Assembly: GCA_032000125.1 (NCBI GenBank)
Contig: DAMALH010000008.1
Location: 50,484-114,483, forward strand
DNA: 64,000 nucleotides
Reading direction: 5' to 3'
Source: Dryocola sp032000125
Lineage (GTDB): Bacteria; Pseudomonadota; Gammaproteobacteria; Enterobacterales; Enterobacteriaceae
Part shown: positions 31,498-41,203 of the stretch, piece after piece
How positions within the stretch are numbered: the first letter of the stretch is position 1
How the letters are laid out: each line of letters starts with the position of its first letter
Position numbers and translations under genes: made by a program
The notes under the pieces: model-generated
What the model saw: only the letters and a program-made list of their open reading frames with translations
The model's database searches: none
What the model was told of the DNA's origin: nothing

Positions 31498-33912
31498 TCA
31501 GGCCGCAAACTGGCGGAACAGGGCCTTGCCTTTAAGCAAACGAATCCCCAGCCAGCCGCCGCACAGTGAAAGGAGTAGCGCACCGGCTATCGGCAGGATT
31601 GCCCACAATCGCCAGTCGGGTTCCCAGGGGAAATCAAATACTCTGGTTTGCAGCATGCCCGACGCGGTTTCGGCGCCCATTGCCGCCACCAGGCCCGACA
31701 CCAGCCCCAGCACGGCGAACTCGCACCACAAGGTGGTTCTCAGCAGCCTTTTCCCGGCCCCCAGGGTACGATAAACCACCAGTTCCTGATGCCGCTGGCG
31801 CATGCCTACCTGCACCTGAGCCAGCAGCAGCAGCACGCCACAAGCGGTGACCAGCACCACCATCACTTCCAGCGCGCGGCTCACCTGCTCCAGCACCTGC
31901 CCCACCTGGCGCAGGATGGCGCCGATGTCCAGCAGGCTGAGCGTCGGGAACTCCCGGTTTAGCTGCGTTAACAGACCGTTGGTGCCTTCCCAGCGGAAGC
32001 TGGTCAGCCAGCTTTGCGGCTGGTTATCCAGCGCGCCCGGCGGGAAGATGAAATAAAAGTTAGGCCGCAGGCTTTCCCAGTCGACTTTGCGCAGGCTTGA
32101 AACTTTAGCCGAGAAATCCTGAGTATCGCCCATAAAGGTGACGGTATCGCCCAGCTTGATGTTAAGGCGCTTCGCCACCCCCTCATCCATCGAGACTTCC
32201 CCGGCTTCTGGCGGCCAGCTTCCTGCCAGGATGGGGTTGTGATCCGGCTTCTGGCTTTGCCAGGTCAGATTCAGCTCGCGGTTTAGCGCTTCATCAGGAT
32301 TCCCCTCGGTGGACTTGCCGTTTATCGCCGTCATGCGCGCCCGCACAATCGGATAGAAAGCTTCAGGAATCACCTGGTGTTCAGCTAAAAACGCTTTCAC
32401 CGGCTGCACCTGTTCGCTGGCGATATTCAGCAGGAAGTAATTCGGACTTTCCGGCGGCAACTGCTGCTGCCAGCGGTCGAGCAAATCGCCGCGCAGCACC
32501 AGCAGCAAAGCCAGCAGCATAAACGACAGCGAGAACGCCGCCAGCTGGCTTAGCGTCGTCCAGGGCTGGCGCAGCAGGCGATTCACCGCCAGCCGCAGCG
32601 CAAGGTTTTTCACCGTCAGCTTTTTGAGCAGCTTCAGCATCCCCCAGCCGACCAGACCGCAAAGCGCCGCCAGCACGACTGTCCCGGCGAGCACCGCCCA
32701 CAGCATCGTACTGGCGCCCATCAGCAACGCCAGTAAAAGCACGACTACGATACTGACGATCGGCAGATAGATTTTCAGCGGCCAGACGTTAGCCACCGCG
32801 TCACGGCGCAACACGCGCAGCGGCTGGGTCGCTAACAGCAGGCGATAAGGACGCAGCCCAACCAGCAAAGAAATCACCGCCATTGACCCTACTGCCCAGA
32901 GCCAGGGCCACAGGCTTGCTGGCGGCAGCTCTGTCGGCAACACCGGTTTCAACAGGCGCATCAGAACGGCTTCAAATAGCATTCCGGCCGCTCCGCCGGT
33001 CGCTGCGGCAAGGAGGAGCACCATCAGCCACTGGCCGATAATCAGCTTGCGCAGCGCCGCCCGCCCTGCCCCAAGCGTTTTCAGGATGGCGACTAAATCG
33101 TAACGGCTGCGGCAGTAGTGGTTCATCGCCACCGCAACGGCCGCCACCGCCAGCAGCAAAGTCAGCAGCGCGGAAAGCAGAAGAAATTGCTGCGAGCGCT
33201 GGAGCGATTTACCCAGCGCGCCGTCGTCCTGCTCCATGCCGTACCAGCGCTGTTCCGGTTTCAGCTTCGGCAGTAGATAGTTTTCATAAGCTTCGATTTG
33301 CTGCGGCGAGCCGCCAAATTTGTAGCGCCAGGTGATACGGCTGCCCGGCTGCACCGCGCCCGTTTTCTCCACGTCCGCCAGGTTCATCATCAGGCGAGGC
33401 GCCATCTGGAACGGGTTGAATCCTGAATCCGGCTCCTGCACCACCTCACCGGCAATTTTTAACGTGGCATCGCCCACGTCCAGCGAATCCCCGACTTTCA
33501 GATTCAACAACGCCATTAAACGCGGCGCGAGCAGCACGCTGCCCGGCTCCGGCTTCAGGCCCGGCGGGTTGGTTTCCAGCTTGCCATACATCGGATAGAG
33601 AGCGTCCACCGCTTTAACGCTTGCCAGCTGCGGCGTGTCGCCCGCAAAGGTCATCGTGGCGAAGGTAAGCTGCTTGCCTACTTTCAGGCCGTCTTTATGC
33701 GCCTGGCTTAGCCACGCTTCCGGCACGGCGCGCGCGCTGCGTAGCGCACGATCGCCCGCCATAAAGTCACGGCTTTGTTGATTCAGCCCCTGCTCCATGC
33801 GGTCGCTGATATTGCCCAGCGCCAGCACGCAGGCCACCGCCAGGCTCAGGGCCAGCCAGACAATCAGCAGCGAGGGCGAGCGCCATTCGCGCCAGAACCA
33901 GCGGGCTATCAT
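31498..33912 (-). CDS. ybbP: ABC transporter permease YbbP
   Basis: The 804-residue inner-membrane permease has two FtsX-type permease units (10 predicted membrane segments) and large periplasmic MacB-core domains, and is almost collinear with E. coli YbbP. It starts MIARWFWREWRSPSLLIVWL at ATG 33912; a GTG at 33924 is not conserved. It overlaps ybbA by 4 bp. YbbA-YbbP form an ABC complex linked with the esterase TesA; proposed role in extracting or exporting hydrophobic compounds. Confidence 0.95.
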   Translation of the reverse strand: MIARWFWREWRSPSLLIVWLALSLAVACVLALGNISDRMEQGLNQQSRDFMAGDRALRSARAVPEAWLSQAHKDGLKVGKQLTFATMTFAGDTPQLASVKAVDALYPMYGKLETNPPGLKPEPGSVLLAPRLMALLNLKVGDSLDVGDATLKIAGEVVQEPDSGFNPFQMAPRLMMNLADVEKTGAVQPGSRITWRYKFGGSPQQIEAYENYLLPKLKPEQRWYGMEQDDGALGKSLQRSQQFLLLSALLTLLLAVAAVAVAMNHYCRSRYDLVAILKTLGAGRAALRKLIIGQWLMVLLLAAATGGAAGMLFEAVLMRLLKPVLPTELPPASLWPWLWAVGSMAVISLLVGLRPYRLLLATQPLRVLRRDAVANVWPLKIYLPIVSIVVVLLLALLMGASTMLWAVLAGTVVLAALCGLVGWGMLKLLKKLTVKNLALRLAVNRLLRQPWTTLSQLAAFSLSFMLLALLLVLRGDLLDRWQQQLPPESPNYFLLNIASEQVQPVKAFLAEHQVIPEAFYPIVRARMTAINGKSTEGNPDEALNRELNLTWQSQKPDHNPILAGSWPPEAGEVSMDEGVAKRLNIKLGDTVTFMGDTQDFSAKVSSLRKVDWESLRPNFYFIFPPGALDNQPQSWLTSFRWEGTNGLLTQLNREFPTLSLLDIGAILRQVGQVLEQVSRALEVMVVLVTACGVLLLLAQVQVGMRQRHQELVVYRTLGAGKRLLRTTLWCEFAVLGLVSGLVAAMGAETASGMLQTRVFDFPWEPDWRLWAILPIAGALLLSLCGGWLGIRLLKGKALFRQFAA

Positions 33913-34595
33913 GCTTCCTCCCACAGTTTGCCTTCACGCAGGCGCAGGCGGCGATCGCAGCGGGCGGCAAGCTGCTCGTCGTGGGTGACGAGGATGAGCG
34001 TAGTGGCGAAATCGCGATTAAGGGAGAAAAGTAAATCGGCGATCCTGTCGCCGGTTTGCCTGTCCAGGTTGCCGGTTGGCTCATCGGCAAACAATACCGC
34101 CGGCCGCCCGTTAAACGCGCGCGCCAGGGCAACGCGCTGTTGTTCCCCGCCGGAAAGCTGCGCCGGAAGATGGTGCAAACGCTCGTTAAGACCAAGCTGT
34201 TCGAGCAGGGCTTTAGCCTGGGTGCGGCTGGCAGAATCATGCTCGCCGCGTAACAGCGCGGGCAGCTCGACGTTTTCCAGCGCGTTTAGGGTGGGCACCA
34301 GCATGAACGACTGGAAGACGAAACCGACGTTTTTAGCACGCAGTGCCGCACGCGCTTCTTCATCCATGCTGTGCAGCGGCTGCCCGCACAGGTGCACTTC
34401 GCCTTCGCTGCCGTCGTCCAGCCCGGCCAGAATCGCCAGCAGCGTGGACTTCCCTGAACCGGATTCGCCGATTAACGCGATGGTCTGCGCCGGTTTGACA
34501 AGCAGCTCAACTCCGGTAAGGATGGTGAGCTGATGCTCCCCCAGACCTACGGACTTACTAAGATGATGAACTTCAACAATGTTTTCCGCTGGCAT
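33909..34595 (-). CDS. ybbA: ABC transporter ATP-binding protein YbbA
   Basis: The 228-residue LolD/MacB-type ATPase has Walker A GESGSGKST (about 41-49), Q-loop FVFQSFML, signature LSGGEQQRVALA, Walker B VLFADEPTGNLD and H-loop VTHDEQLA. Start ATG 34595 (MPAENIVEVHH), as in E. coli. The stop overlaps ybbP (ATGA). Its 5' end overlaps the divergent tesA coding sequence by 33 bp. Confidence 0.96.
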   Translation of the reverse strand: MPAENIVEVHHLSKSVGLGEHQLTILTGVELLVKPAQTIALIGESGSGKSTLLAILAGLDDGSEGEVHLCGQPLHSMDEEARAALRAKNVGFVFQSFMLVPTLNALENVELPALLRGEHDSASRTQAKALLEQLGLNERLHHLPAQLSGGEQQRVALARAFNGRPAVLFADEPTGNLDRQTGDRIADLLFSLNRDFATTLILVTHDEQLAARCDRRLRLREGKLWEEA

Positions 34596-35192
34596 TTGCC
34601 CTTCCTGTTTCTGGCTTTGATGACCTTCCGCGCCGCCGCAGCGGACACGTTGTTGATTCTGGGTGACAGCCTGAGCGCCGGTTACCGCATGTCGGCAACC
34701 GCCGCCTGGCCTGCGCTGCTGGAGAAGAAATGGCAGCAGCAAAATACCAGAGTGATTAACGCCAGCATCAGCGGCGACACGGCTCCGCAAGGGCTGGCGC
34801 GCCTGGCCGGGCTGCTCAAACAGCACCAGCCGCGCTGGGTATTAATTGAACTGGGCGGTAACGACGGCCTGCGCGGTTTTCAGCCGCAGGCCATCGAAAA
34901 AAGTTTGCGGCAGATAATCACCGAGGTGAAAGCGGCAAACGCGCAGCCCCTTTTGATGCAAATACGCCTGCCGGCAAACTATGGTCGTCGGTATAATGAG
35001 GCGTTTAGCGCTATTTATCCGCAGCTTGCCAAAGAGTTTTCTGTTCCTCTGCTGCCGTTCTTTATGGAGGACGTTTATCTGAAACCGCAGTGGATGCAGG
35101 ATGACGGCATTCACCCTAACAGCGACGCGCAGCCGTTTATCGCCGACTGGATGGCGACCCGTCTGGCTCCTTTAGTTAACCACGACTCCTGA
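34563..35192 (+). CDS. tesA: Multifunctional acyl-CoA thioesterase I / protease I / lysophospholipase L1
   Basis: The 209-residue periplasmic SGNH hydrolase begins MMNFNNVFRWHLPFLFL, a signal peptide cleaved after the alanine run (FRAAAA). Catalytic blocks: GDSLSAGYR (Ser), the Gly block near SISGDT, GGNDGLRG (Asn) and DGIHPN (Asp-His). Start ATG 34563; a further upstream in-frame start is not conserved. The coding region overlaps the start of divergent ybbA. Confidence 0.96.
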   Translation: MMNFNNVFRWHLPFLFLALMTFRAAAADTLLILGDSLSAGYRMSATAAWPALLEKKWQQQNTRVINASISGDTAPQGLARLAGLLKQHQPRWVLIELGGNDGLRGFQPQAIEKSLRQIITEVKAANAQPLLMQIRLPANYGRRYNEAFSAIYPQLAKEFSVPLLPFFMEDVYLKPQWMQDDGIHPNSDAQPFIADWMATRLAPLVNHDS

Positions 35193-35220
35193 ACAATCGG
35201 GGCTCCCCTCGGGTAAAGTT

Positions 35221-35991
35221 ATGCAAAAATCCATCTTAATTACAGGCTGTTCCAGCGGCATTGGCCTGGCGTGCGCAAAAACGTTGCACTCGCTCGGCTA
35301 TCGCATTCTGGCCGCCTGCCGCAAGCCCGAAGACGTCGAGCGCATGAACCAGGCCGGTTTTACCGGCATCCTGCTCGATCTCGACTCGCCGCAAAGCGTG
35401 GAGCACGCGGCGGCAGAAGTCATCGCGCTGACAGGAAACCGTCTCTACGGGCTGTTTAACAACGGCGGCTACGGCGTTTACGGGCCGCTGCAATCCCTTT
35501 CGCGCGAACAGATGGAACAGCAGTTTTCCACCAATCTGTTCGGCGCGCATCAGCTTACCATGCTGCTGCTGCCCGCCATGTTGTCGCACCGCGAAGGCCG
35601 CATCGTGATGACCAGCTCGGTAATGGGGCTTATCGCTACGCCGGGGCGCGGTGCCTACGCCGCCAGCAAATATGCGCTGGAAGCCTGGTCTGACACCTTG
35701 CGTATGGAGCTGCACCACAGCGGCATCCAGGTCAGCCTGATAGAACCAGGCCCCATCCGCACGAAATTTACTGAAAACGTAAATCAGACGCGTACCGACC
35801 AGCCGGTTGAAAATCCCGGCATCGCCGCACGCTTTACGCTTGGCCCGGAGGCGGTGGTCGAAAAAGTGCGCCATGCTTTTAATAGCCCACGGCCAAAGTT
35901 GCGCTACCCGGTGACGCTTGTTGCCCACGCGATGTCCTGGCTACGCCGCCTGCTGCCGGGCCGGCTGCTTGATAAAATATTACGTGGTTGA
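35221..35991 (+). CDS. ybbO: SDR-family oxidoreductase YbbO
   Basis: The 256-residue short-chain dehydrogenase has TGCSSGIGLACAK, the catalytic serine in TSSVMG and YAASKYALEAW. The usual NNAG is NNGG here (FNNGGYGVYG). It is collinear with E. coli YbbO, an NADP-dependent aldehyde reductase, but lacks its N-terminal extension of about 13 residues. It lies 28 bp after tesA and is probably cotranscribed. Confidence 0.94.
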   Translation: MQKSILITGCSSGIGLACAKTLHSLGYRILAACRKPEDVERMNQAGFTGILLDLDSPQSVEHAAAEVIALTGNRLYGLFNNGGYGVYGPLQSLSREQMEQQFSTNLFGAHQLTMLLLPAMLSHREGRIVMTSSVMGLIATPGRGAYAASKYALEAWSDTLRMELHHSGIQVSLIEPGPIRTKFTENVNQTRTDQPVENPGIAARFTLGPEAVVEKVRHAFNSPRPKLRYPVTLVAHAMSWLRRLLPGRLLDKILRG

Positions 35992-36048
35992 GTTGAAGAA
36001 AAGCCAGCCGCCCCCATGTAAAAACAAATCGTTATAAGAGAGTAAGCC

Positions 36049-36903
36049 ATGTCAGCCCATTATATTATCGACATCAACGAAGCGAACTTGCACCAGACCC
36101 TGGAACAATCCGTTACCACGCCGATCCTGTTTTACTTCTGGTCGGCGCGCAGCCAGCACTGCGAAGAGCTGACGCCGGTGCTGGAGAGGCTCGCCGCGCA
36201 ATATCAGGGGCAATTCATTCTCGCTAAAGTGGATTGCGATGCTGAACAGATGGTTGCATCCCAGTTTGGTTTACGCAGCATCCCAACGGTTTACCTGTTC
36301 CAGAACGGACAGCCGGTAGACGGTTTCCAGGGCCCGCAGCCGGAAGAAGCGATTCGCGCCCTGCTCGAAAAGGTGCTGCCCCGCGAAGAAGAGCTGAAAG
36401 CGCAGGAAGCCATGCAGCTAATGCAGGAAGGCAAGCACGCGGAAGCGCTGCCGTTGCTGAAAGACGCCTGGCAGCTCTCCAGCCAGAACAGCGAAATCGG
36501 CCTGCTGCTGGCGGAAGTGCAGATTGCGCTCAACCGCAGCGAAGATGCCGAAGCCGTGCTGAAAACTATCCCGTTGCAGGATCAGGATACCCGCTACCAG
36601 GGCTTAGTCGCGCAGATCGAACTGCTGAAACAGGCGGCCGATACGCCTGAAATCCAGCTGCTGCAACAGCAGGTTGAGCAGGAACCGGAGAATGCGCAAC
36701 TGGCAAGCCAGTTGGCTCTGCAACTGCACCAGGTTGGCCGTAACGAAGAGGCTCTGGAGCTGCTGTACACCCATCTGAAAAAAGATTTGGGCGCGGCCGA
36801 CGGGCAGGTGCGTAAAATGCTGATGGAGATCCTTGCGGCACTCGGCACCGGCGATGCGCTGGCGTCCAAATACCGCCGTCAGATCTATTCTCTGCTCTAT
36901 TAA
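36049..36903 (+). CDS. cnoX: Chaperedoxin CnoX (YbbN)
   Basis: The 284-residue protein has an N-terminal thioredoxin fold (residues 1-110) in which the usual CXXC is SQHC (FWSARSQHCEEL), and a C-terminal TPR-like helical region (about 115-284; LMQEGKHAEALPLLKDAW). CnoX is a holdase activated by hypochlorous acid that hands substrates to GroEL and DnaK. Sequence and length agree with E. coli YbbN. A gagag ribosome binding site precedes it. Confidence 0.95.
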   Translation: MSAHYIIDINEANLHQTLEQSVTTPILFYFWSARSQHCEELTPVLERLAAQYQGQFILAKVDCDAEQMVASQFGLRSIPTVYLFQNGQPVDGFQGPQPEEAIRALLEKVLPREEELKAQEAMQLMQEGKHAEALPLLKDAWQLSSQNSEIGLLLAEVQIALNRSEDAEAVLKTIPLQDQDTRYQGLVAQIELLKQAADTPEIQLLQQQVEQEPENAQLASQLALQLHQVGRNEEALELLYTHLKKDLGAADGQVRKMLMEILAALGTGDALASKYRRQIYSLLY

Positions 36904-37001
36904 GCTCTTATTTAAGAAATAACCGGTAACAAACGCGGAAGTCACTGAATGTTTCCGCTCTAGCGGTTAAACTAGCATCAAAACAACCAGGAGGTTTTTT
37001 G

Positions 37002-37916
37002 ATGCTAATCGTGATCCCCGTACTCATCCTCGTGGCGCTGATAATCGTCGGCGCCGGCGTTAAAATCGTCCCCCAGGGCTATCAGTGGACCGTTGAGCGC
37101 TTTGGCCGTTACACCAAAACCCTGATGCCGGGCCTGAGCCTTGTGGTGCCGTTTATGGACCGCATCGGCCGCAAAATCAATATGATGGAGCAGGTGCTCG
37201 ACATCCCTTCGCAGGAAGTCATTTCCAAAGATAACGCCAACGTCGCCATCGACGCAGTGTGCTTTATTCAGGTAGTCGACGCCCCGCGCGCCGCTTACGA
37301 AGTCAGCAACCTTGAGCTGGCGATCATCAACCTCACGATGACCAACATCCGTACCGTGCTCGGCTCCATGGAGCTCGACGAGATGCTGTCCCAGCGTGAC
37401 AACATCAACACGCGCCTGCTGCATATCGTGGATGAAGCAACCAATCCGTGGGGCATCAAAATCACCCGTATTGAAATCCGCGACGTGCGCCCGCCGGCTG
37501 AACTGATTGACGCCATGAACGCCCAGATGAAGGCCGAACGTACCAAGCGCGCCTATATTCTTGAGGCCGAGGGTATTCGCCAGGCGGAAATCGTGAAGGC
37601 CGAAGGCGAGAAGCAGTCGAAGATCCTGAAGGCCGAGGGCGAACGCCAGTCCGCCTTCCTGCAGGCAGAAGCCCGTGAACGTAGCGCCGAAGCGGAAGCC
37701 CGCGCGACGCAGATGGTTTCCGAGGCCATCGCGAAAGGGGATATTCAGGCGGTGAACTACTTTGTCGCCCAGAAATACACCGACGCGCTGCAACAGATTG
37801 GCTCGGCCAATAACAGCAAAGTCGTGCTGATGCCGCTGGATGCCAGCAGCCTGATGGGCTCCATTGCGGGAATCAGCGAACTTATCGCGCAAAGCGGCAC
37901 CGAGCGTAAAAAATGA
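37002..37916 (+). CDS. qmcA: SPFH/stomatin-like membrane protein QmcA
   Basis: The 304-residue protein has an N-terminal membrane anchor (LIVIPVLILVALIIVGAGV), an SPFH domain (VPQGYQWTVERFGRY) and a long coiled coil with repeated E-A-E-G blocks (about 185-235). Start ATG 37002 with aggagg; an in-frame TTG three bases earlier is unlikely. Known in E. coli to associate with FtsH quality control. It overlaps the NfeD-type partner ybbJ by 4 bp. Confidence 0.96.
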   Translation: MLIVIPVLILVALIIVGAGVKIVPQGYQWTVERFGRYTKTLMPGLSLVVPFMDRIGRKINMMEQVLDIPSQEVISKDNANVAIDAVCFIQVVDAPRAAYEVSNLELAIINLTMTNIRTVLGSMELDEMLSQRDNINTRLLHIVDEATNPWGIKITRIEIRDVRPPAELIDAMNAQMKAERTKRAYILEAEGIRQAEIVKAEGEKQSKILKAEGERQSAFLQAEARERSAEAEARATQMVSEAIAKGDIQAVNYFVAQKYTDALQQIGSANNSKVVLMPLDASSLMGSIAGISELIAQSGTERKK

Positions 37917-38359
37917 TGGCCCTACTGCTGACCCATCCGCACGTCTTCTGGCTGTCGCTAGGCGGCCTGCTGCTGGCAGCAGAGATGCTCGGCGCCAGCG
38001 GCTATCTGCTGTGGAGCGGCGTCGCGGCGGTGGTTACGGGCCTGCTGGTCTGGTTGCTGCCGCTGGGCTGGGAGTGGCAGGGCGTGTGCTTTGCCCTGTT
38101 AACGCTGGTGGCCGCCTTTCTGTGGTGGCGCTGGCTGTCAACGCGCAGGCAGCAGGAGCCGGGCGAAGTGCTCAATCAGCGTGGACACCAGCTGGTAGGC
38201 CGTCATTTGCGCCTGGAGACCGCGCTGGTCAACGGGCGTGGTCACGTGCGGGTCGCCGACAGTTCCTGGCCGGTAATGGCAGACAGCGATCTGCCCGCGG
38301 GGACCGAGGTTGTCGTGGTTGCCGTCGAAGGCATCACGCTAAAAGTTCAGGCGCGTTAA
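37913..38359 (+). CDS. ybbJ: NfeD-like membrane protein YbbJ
   Basis: The 148-residue protein has three to four hydrophobic segments in the first 85 residues (VFWLSLGGLLLAAEM and others), followed by an OB-fold NfeD domain (LVGRHLRLETALVNGRGHVR). NfeD proteins accompany stomatin-like proteins such as QmcA, with which it overlaps. Its stop overlaps the 3' end of convergent cueR by 4 bp. Confidence 0.93.
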   Translation: MMALLLTHPHVFWLSLGGLLLAAEMLGASGYLLWSGVAAVVTGLLVWLLPLGWEWQGVCFALLTLVAAFLWWRWLSTRRQQEPGEVLNQRGHQLVGRHLRLETALVNGRGHVRVADSSWPVMADSDLPAGTEVVVVAVEGITLKVQAR

Positions 38360-38766
38360 TTCGTTTGCTGGCGATGGCAGCAGCCGGAAAGATTGTCGAT
38401 TATCGGGCAGTCGGCGCCGTCATCGCCAGGACAGGACTCCGCCAGCGTCAGAAGCTGCTGGCGCATTGTCTGTAGCTCATCAATATGTTTTTCAATCTCC
38501 GCCACTTTTTGCAGCGTTCGGGTTTTTACGTCCGCGCTATGGCGCGCCGGATTATTAAACAGCCCAACCAGATCGCGACATTCTTCAAGGTTAAAACCAA
38601 CCTGGCGCGCCTGACGCAGCAGGGTTAGCTCATCAAGGTGTTTTTGCGTGTACGTTCGGTAGCCGTTCCCGGATCGGCCAGGCGCGGTCACCAGCCCTTT
38701 TTCTTCGTAAAAACGGATCGCCTTGCTGGTCAGCCCGGTCTTTTTCGCCACATCGCTAATATTCAT
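38356..38766 (-). CDS. cueR: Copper-responsive MerR-family activator CueR
   Basis: The 136-residue protein has an N-terminal MerR helix-turn-helix (MNISDVAKKTGLTSKAIRFYEEKGL), a dimerisation helix (about 80-110) and the Cu(I)-binding cysteines C112 and C120 (SCPGDDGADCPI). It activates copA and cueO by unwinding promoters with a 19-bp spacer. In this genome it is separated from copA by the heme operon. Confidence 0.97.
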   Translation of the reverse strand: MNISDVAKKTGLTSKAIRFYEEKGLVTAPGRSGNGYRTYTQKHLDELTLLRQARQVGFNLEECRDLVGLFNNPARHSADVKTRTLQKVAEIEKHIDELQTMRQQLLTLAESCPGDDGADCPIIDNLSGCCHRQQTN

Positions 38767-38980
38767 TATTTCTCTTGCCCTGTTGCTGGATGCAGGACTT
38801 CATTATAACGCACATGCCCCGCCCTTACTTCCCAGAATATCGTCACGATTATTTGCGTTTCATCCTTATTAAAACCTTAGTATTCCATGGGATATTGGCG
38901 ATCGCCTTCACACTTCTACCGCCAGCGAGTGCAACAAATTGATACAAGTCAAAAGATGCATTATTCCTGCACCTTTCACA

Positions 38981-39035
38981 TTGAACCGCCGGTGGGACCT
39001 TTTGTATAAATGCGAATGATAATGATGATCATTCA
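38981..39035 (+). promoter_or_regulatory. Heme-operon promoter with Fur box
   Basis: A -35 TTGAAC (38981-38986) and a -10 TATAAA (39005-39010) are 18 bp apart. A Fur-type box (gaatgataatgatgatcatt, from 39014) overlaps the expected transcription start. It predicts repression by Fe-Fur and induction in iron limitation. Confidence 0.85.
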
Positions 39036-39056
39036 CATACTCATAAAGGTTATCGC

Positions 39057-41201
39057 ATGTTGCCACGGATAAAACAAAGGCCCTTTCTTCTTTCAGCCCT
39101 GACGTTATGTGTTTCAGGCGCTGTTTACGCAGCAAACCCCACAGCACAACCTAAAGCCCCGAATGACGACATGATGGTCGTCACCGCTAACCGTACGGAG
39201 AGCAGCCTCTGGGAGAGCCCGGCGACGATGCAGGTCATCGACCGGCAGACGCTGCAAAATTCAACCAGCGTTTCCATCGCCGACGATTTGCAGGATATTC
39301 CCGGCGTTGAGGTTACCGATAACTCTCTGGCTGGCCGCAAGCAGATTCGCATCCGCGGCGAGGCTTCTTCCCGCGTGTTGATTTTGATTGACGGCCAGGT
39401 CGTCAGCTACCAGCGCGCCGGGCAGAACTACGGAGCGGGCCTGCTTATCGACGAATCCGCTCTGGAGCGCGTCGAAGTAGTCAAAGGCCCCTGGTCCGTG
39501 CTTTACGGTTCGCAGGCCATTGGCGGCGTGGTGAATTTCATCACGAAGAAAGGCGGCGACAGGCCGCTTGCCGGGAGCATTAAGGCCGTCTACAACTCCG
39601 CCACCGCGGGCTGGGAAGAGTCGGCCGCCGCCTGGGGCAGCATCGGCAGTTTTGACTACCGTATCAACGGCAGTTATTCAGACCAGGGCGATCGCGATAC
39701 GCCAGATGGCAGGCTACCGGACACCAACTTCCGCAATAACAGCCAGGGCGTCTGGCTTGGCTACAACCTCGATCGGCATAAGTTCGGCCTGTCCCTCGAT
39801 CGCTACAAAACCGCCACGCAAACCTGGTTTGAGGATACAGACGGCCAGTATGACGAATTCAGCGTCCGCATTCCGAAACTGGAACGCGAAAAAGTCGGCG
39901 TTTTCTACGACTACGACGCGGGTGGCGATTACCTGAAGAAAATTCATCTCGACGCTTATACCCAGACCATTGAGCGTAAATTTGAAAACCGGGTTAAAAC
40001 CACCCAGCCGATCCCCAGCCCGATGATTCAGGCGCTAACGGTAAGCAACCAGACCAACACTAACGACAAGCAGTACACACAGGGCATGACGCTGCAAAGC
40101 AACGTCTCTCTTCCGGCGGACAACGAGCTGGTCATCGGTGCTCAGTACCAGCATGACAGGGTGAAGCAGAACACCAACAGCGCTACCCGGCAAACGGCAG
40201 CGACCGGCTTCTTTGATATACAAACCCGCACCCTGTCAAAAATTGAGGCCGAACAGAGCAATACCTCCCTGTTTGCGCAAAACGACTGGCGTTTCGCCGA
40301 TGACTGGACGTGGAGCCTTGGCGCACGCCAGTACTGGCTCTCTTCCAGGCTTAATCGCAACGATTCCCGGACGCTACAGGACGGCGCAACTAGCTATCAG
40401 TCCGCCGGTGGAAATGCCGCGCATGACGACGAGCTGGTCACCTCAACCAGCCTGCGCTATTCAGGCTTTGAAAATCTTGAGCTGCGCGCGGCGTATGCTC
40501 AGGGATACGTCTTCCCGACGCTGACGCAACTCTTTATGCAAACCTCAGCGGGCGGCGGCGTTACCTACGGTAATGCGAACCTGCAAGCGGAGCACTCCAA
40601 TAACTATGAGCTGGGTGCGCGCTATAAAGGCAATATGTGGCTGGTTGACGGGGCTATCTATTACTCAGAAGCCAAAGACTATATCGCAAGCCTGGCCTGC
40701 TCGGGCAAACCCGTTTGCAACGGCAACAGCAGCTCTTCACGCGGCGAATATTACTACTACGACAATATCGACCGCGCCAAAACCTACGGCATGGAGCTAT
40801 CGGCGGAGTACAACGGCTGGCCCGTTTCCCCTTATCTGAGCGGCAATCTTATTCGTCGCCAGTATGAAGGCGACACGATTAAAACCTGGGATACCGGCGA
40901 ACCCGCGCTGAACGGACGCGTGGGCCTGAAACATACGCTGCTCCTGAACGTTGCTACCCTAACTTCAGATGTCTTTATCCGTGCCGCCTCCAGCGCGAAA
41001 GACCACACCGGCACCGGCGAAATTAACTATCCGGGCTGGGCCACGCTTAACCTTGCGTTCAACACCGAATTTGGCCCGCAGGATCGGTATCAGGTCAATC
41101 TGGCGCTTAATAACCTGACCGACAAACGCTACCAGACCGCACATGAATCTATTCCAGCGTCGGGCTTCAACGCGGCGGTTGGTTTCGCATGGAATTTCTG
41201 A
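39057..41201 (+). CDS. TonB-dependent outer-membrane receptor, probably for heme
   Basis: The 714-residue protein has a signal peptide (about residues 1-26), a TonB box region (DDMMVVTANRTES), a plug domain (IPGVEVTDN, RIRGEASSRVLILIDGQ, VVKGPWSVLYGSQAIGGVVNF) and a 22-strand barrel ending in the C-terminal aromatic residue (GFAWNF). The ChuA/HemR motifs FRAP and NPNL are replaced by YVFPTL and NANL, so the ligand could be heme or a related compound. First gene of the Fur-controlled operon, with chuT starting 2 bp later. It is not a ChuA orthologue. Confidence 0.9.
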   Translation: MLPRIKQRPFLLSALTLCVSGAVYAANPTAQPKAPNDDMMVVTANRTESSLWESPATMQVIDRQTLQNSTSVSIADDLQDIPGVEVTDNSLAGRKQIRIRGEASSRVLILIDGQVVSYQRAGQNYGAGLLIDESALERVEVVKGPWSVLYGSQAIGGVVNFITKKGGDRPLAGSIKAVYNSATAGWEESAAAWGSIGSFDYRINGSYSDQGDRDTPDGRLPDTNFRNNSQGVWLGYNLDRHKFGLSLDRYKTATQTWFEDTDGQYDEFSVRIPKLEREKVGVFYDYDAGGDYLKKIHLDAYTQTIERKFENRVKTTQPIPSPMIQALTVSNQTNTNDKQYTQGMTLQSNVSLPADNELVIGAQYQHDRVKQNTNSATRQTAATGFFDIQTRTLSKIEAEQSNTSLFAQNDWRFADDWTWSLGARQYWLSSRLNRNDSRTLQDGATSYQSAGGNAAHDDELVTSTSLRYSGFENLELRAAYAQGYVFPTLTQLFMQTSAGGGVTYGNANLQAEHSNNYELGARYKGNMWLVDGAIYYSEAKDYIASLACSGKPVCNGNSSSSRGEYYYYDNIDRAKTYGMELSAEYNGWPVSPYLSGNLIRRQYEGDTIKTWDTGEPALNGRVGLKHTLLLNVATLTSDVFIRAASSAKDHTGTGEINYPGWATLNLAFNTEFGPQDRYQVNLALNNLTDKRYQTAHESIPASGFNAAVGFAWNF

Positions 41202-41203
41202 CG

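Noticed and set aside
37005..37892. 295-codon open frame antisense to qmcA
   Set aside because: Shadow of a strongly conserved gene; composition is not protein-like.
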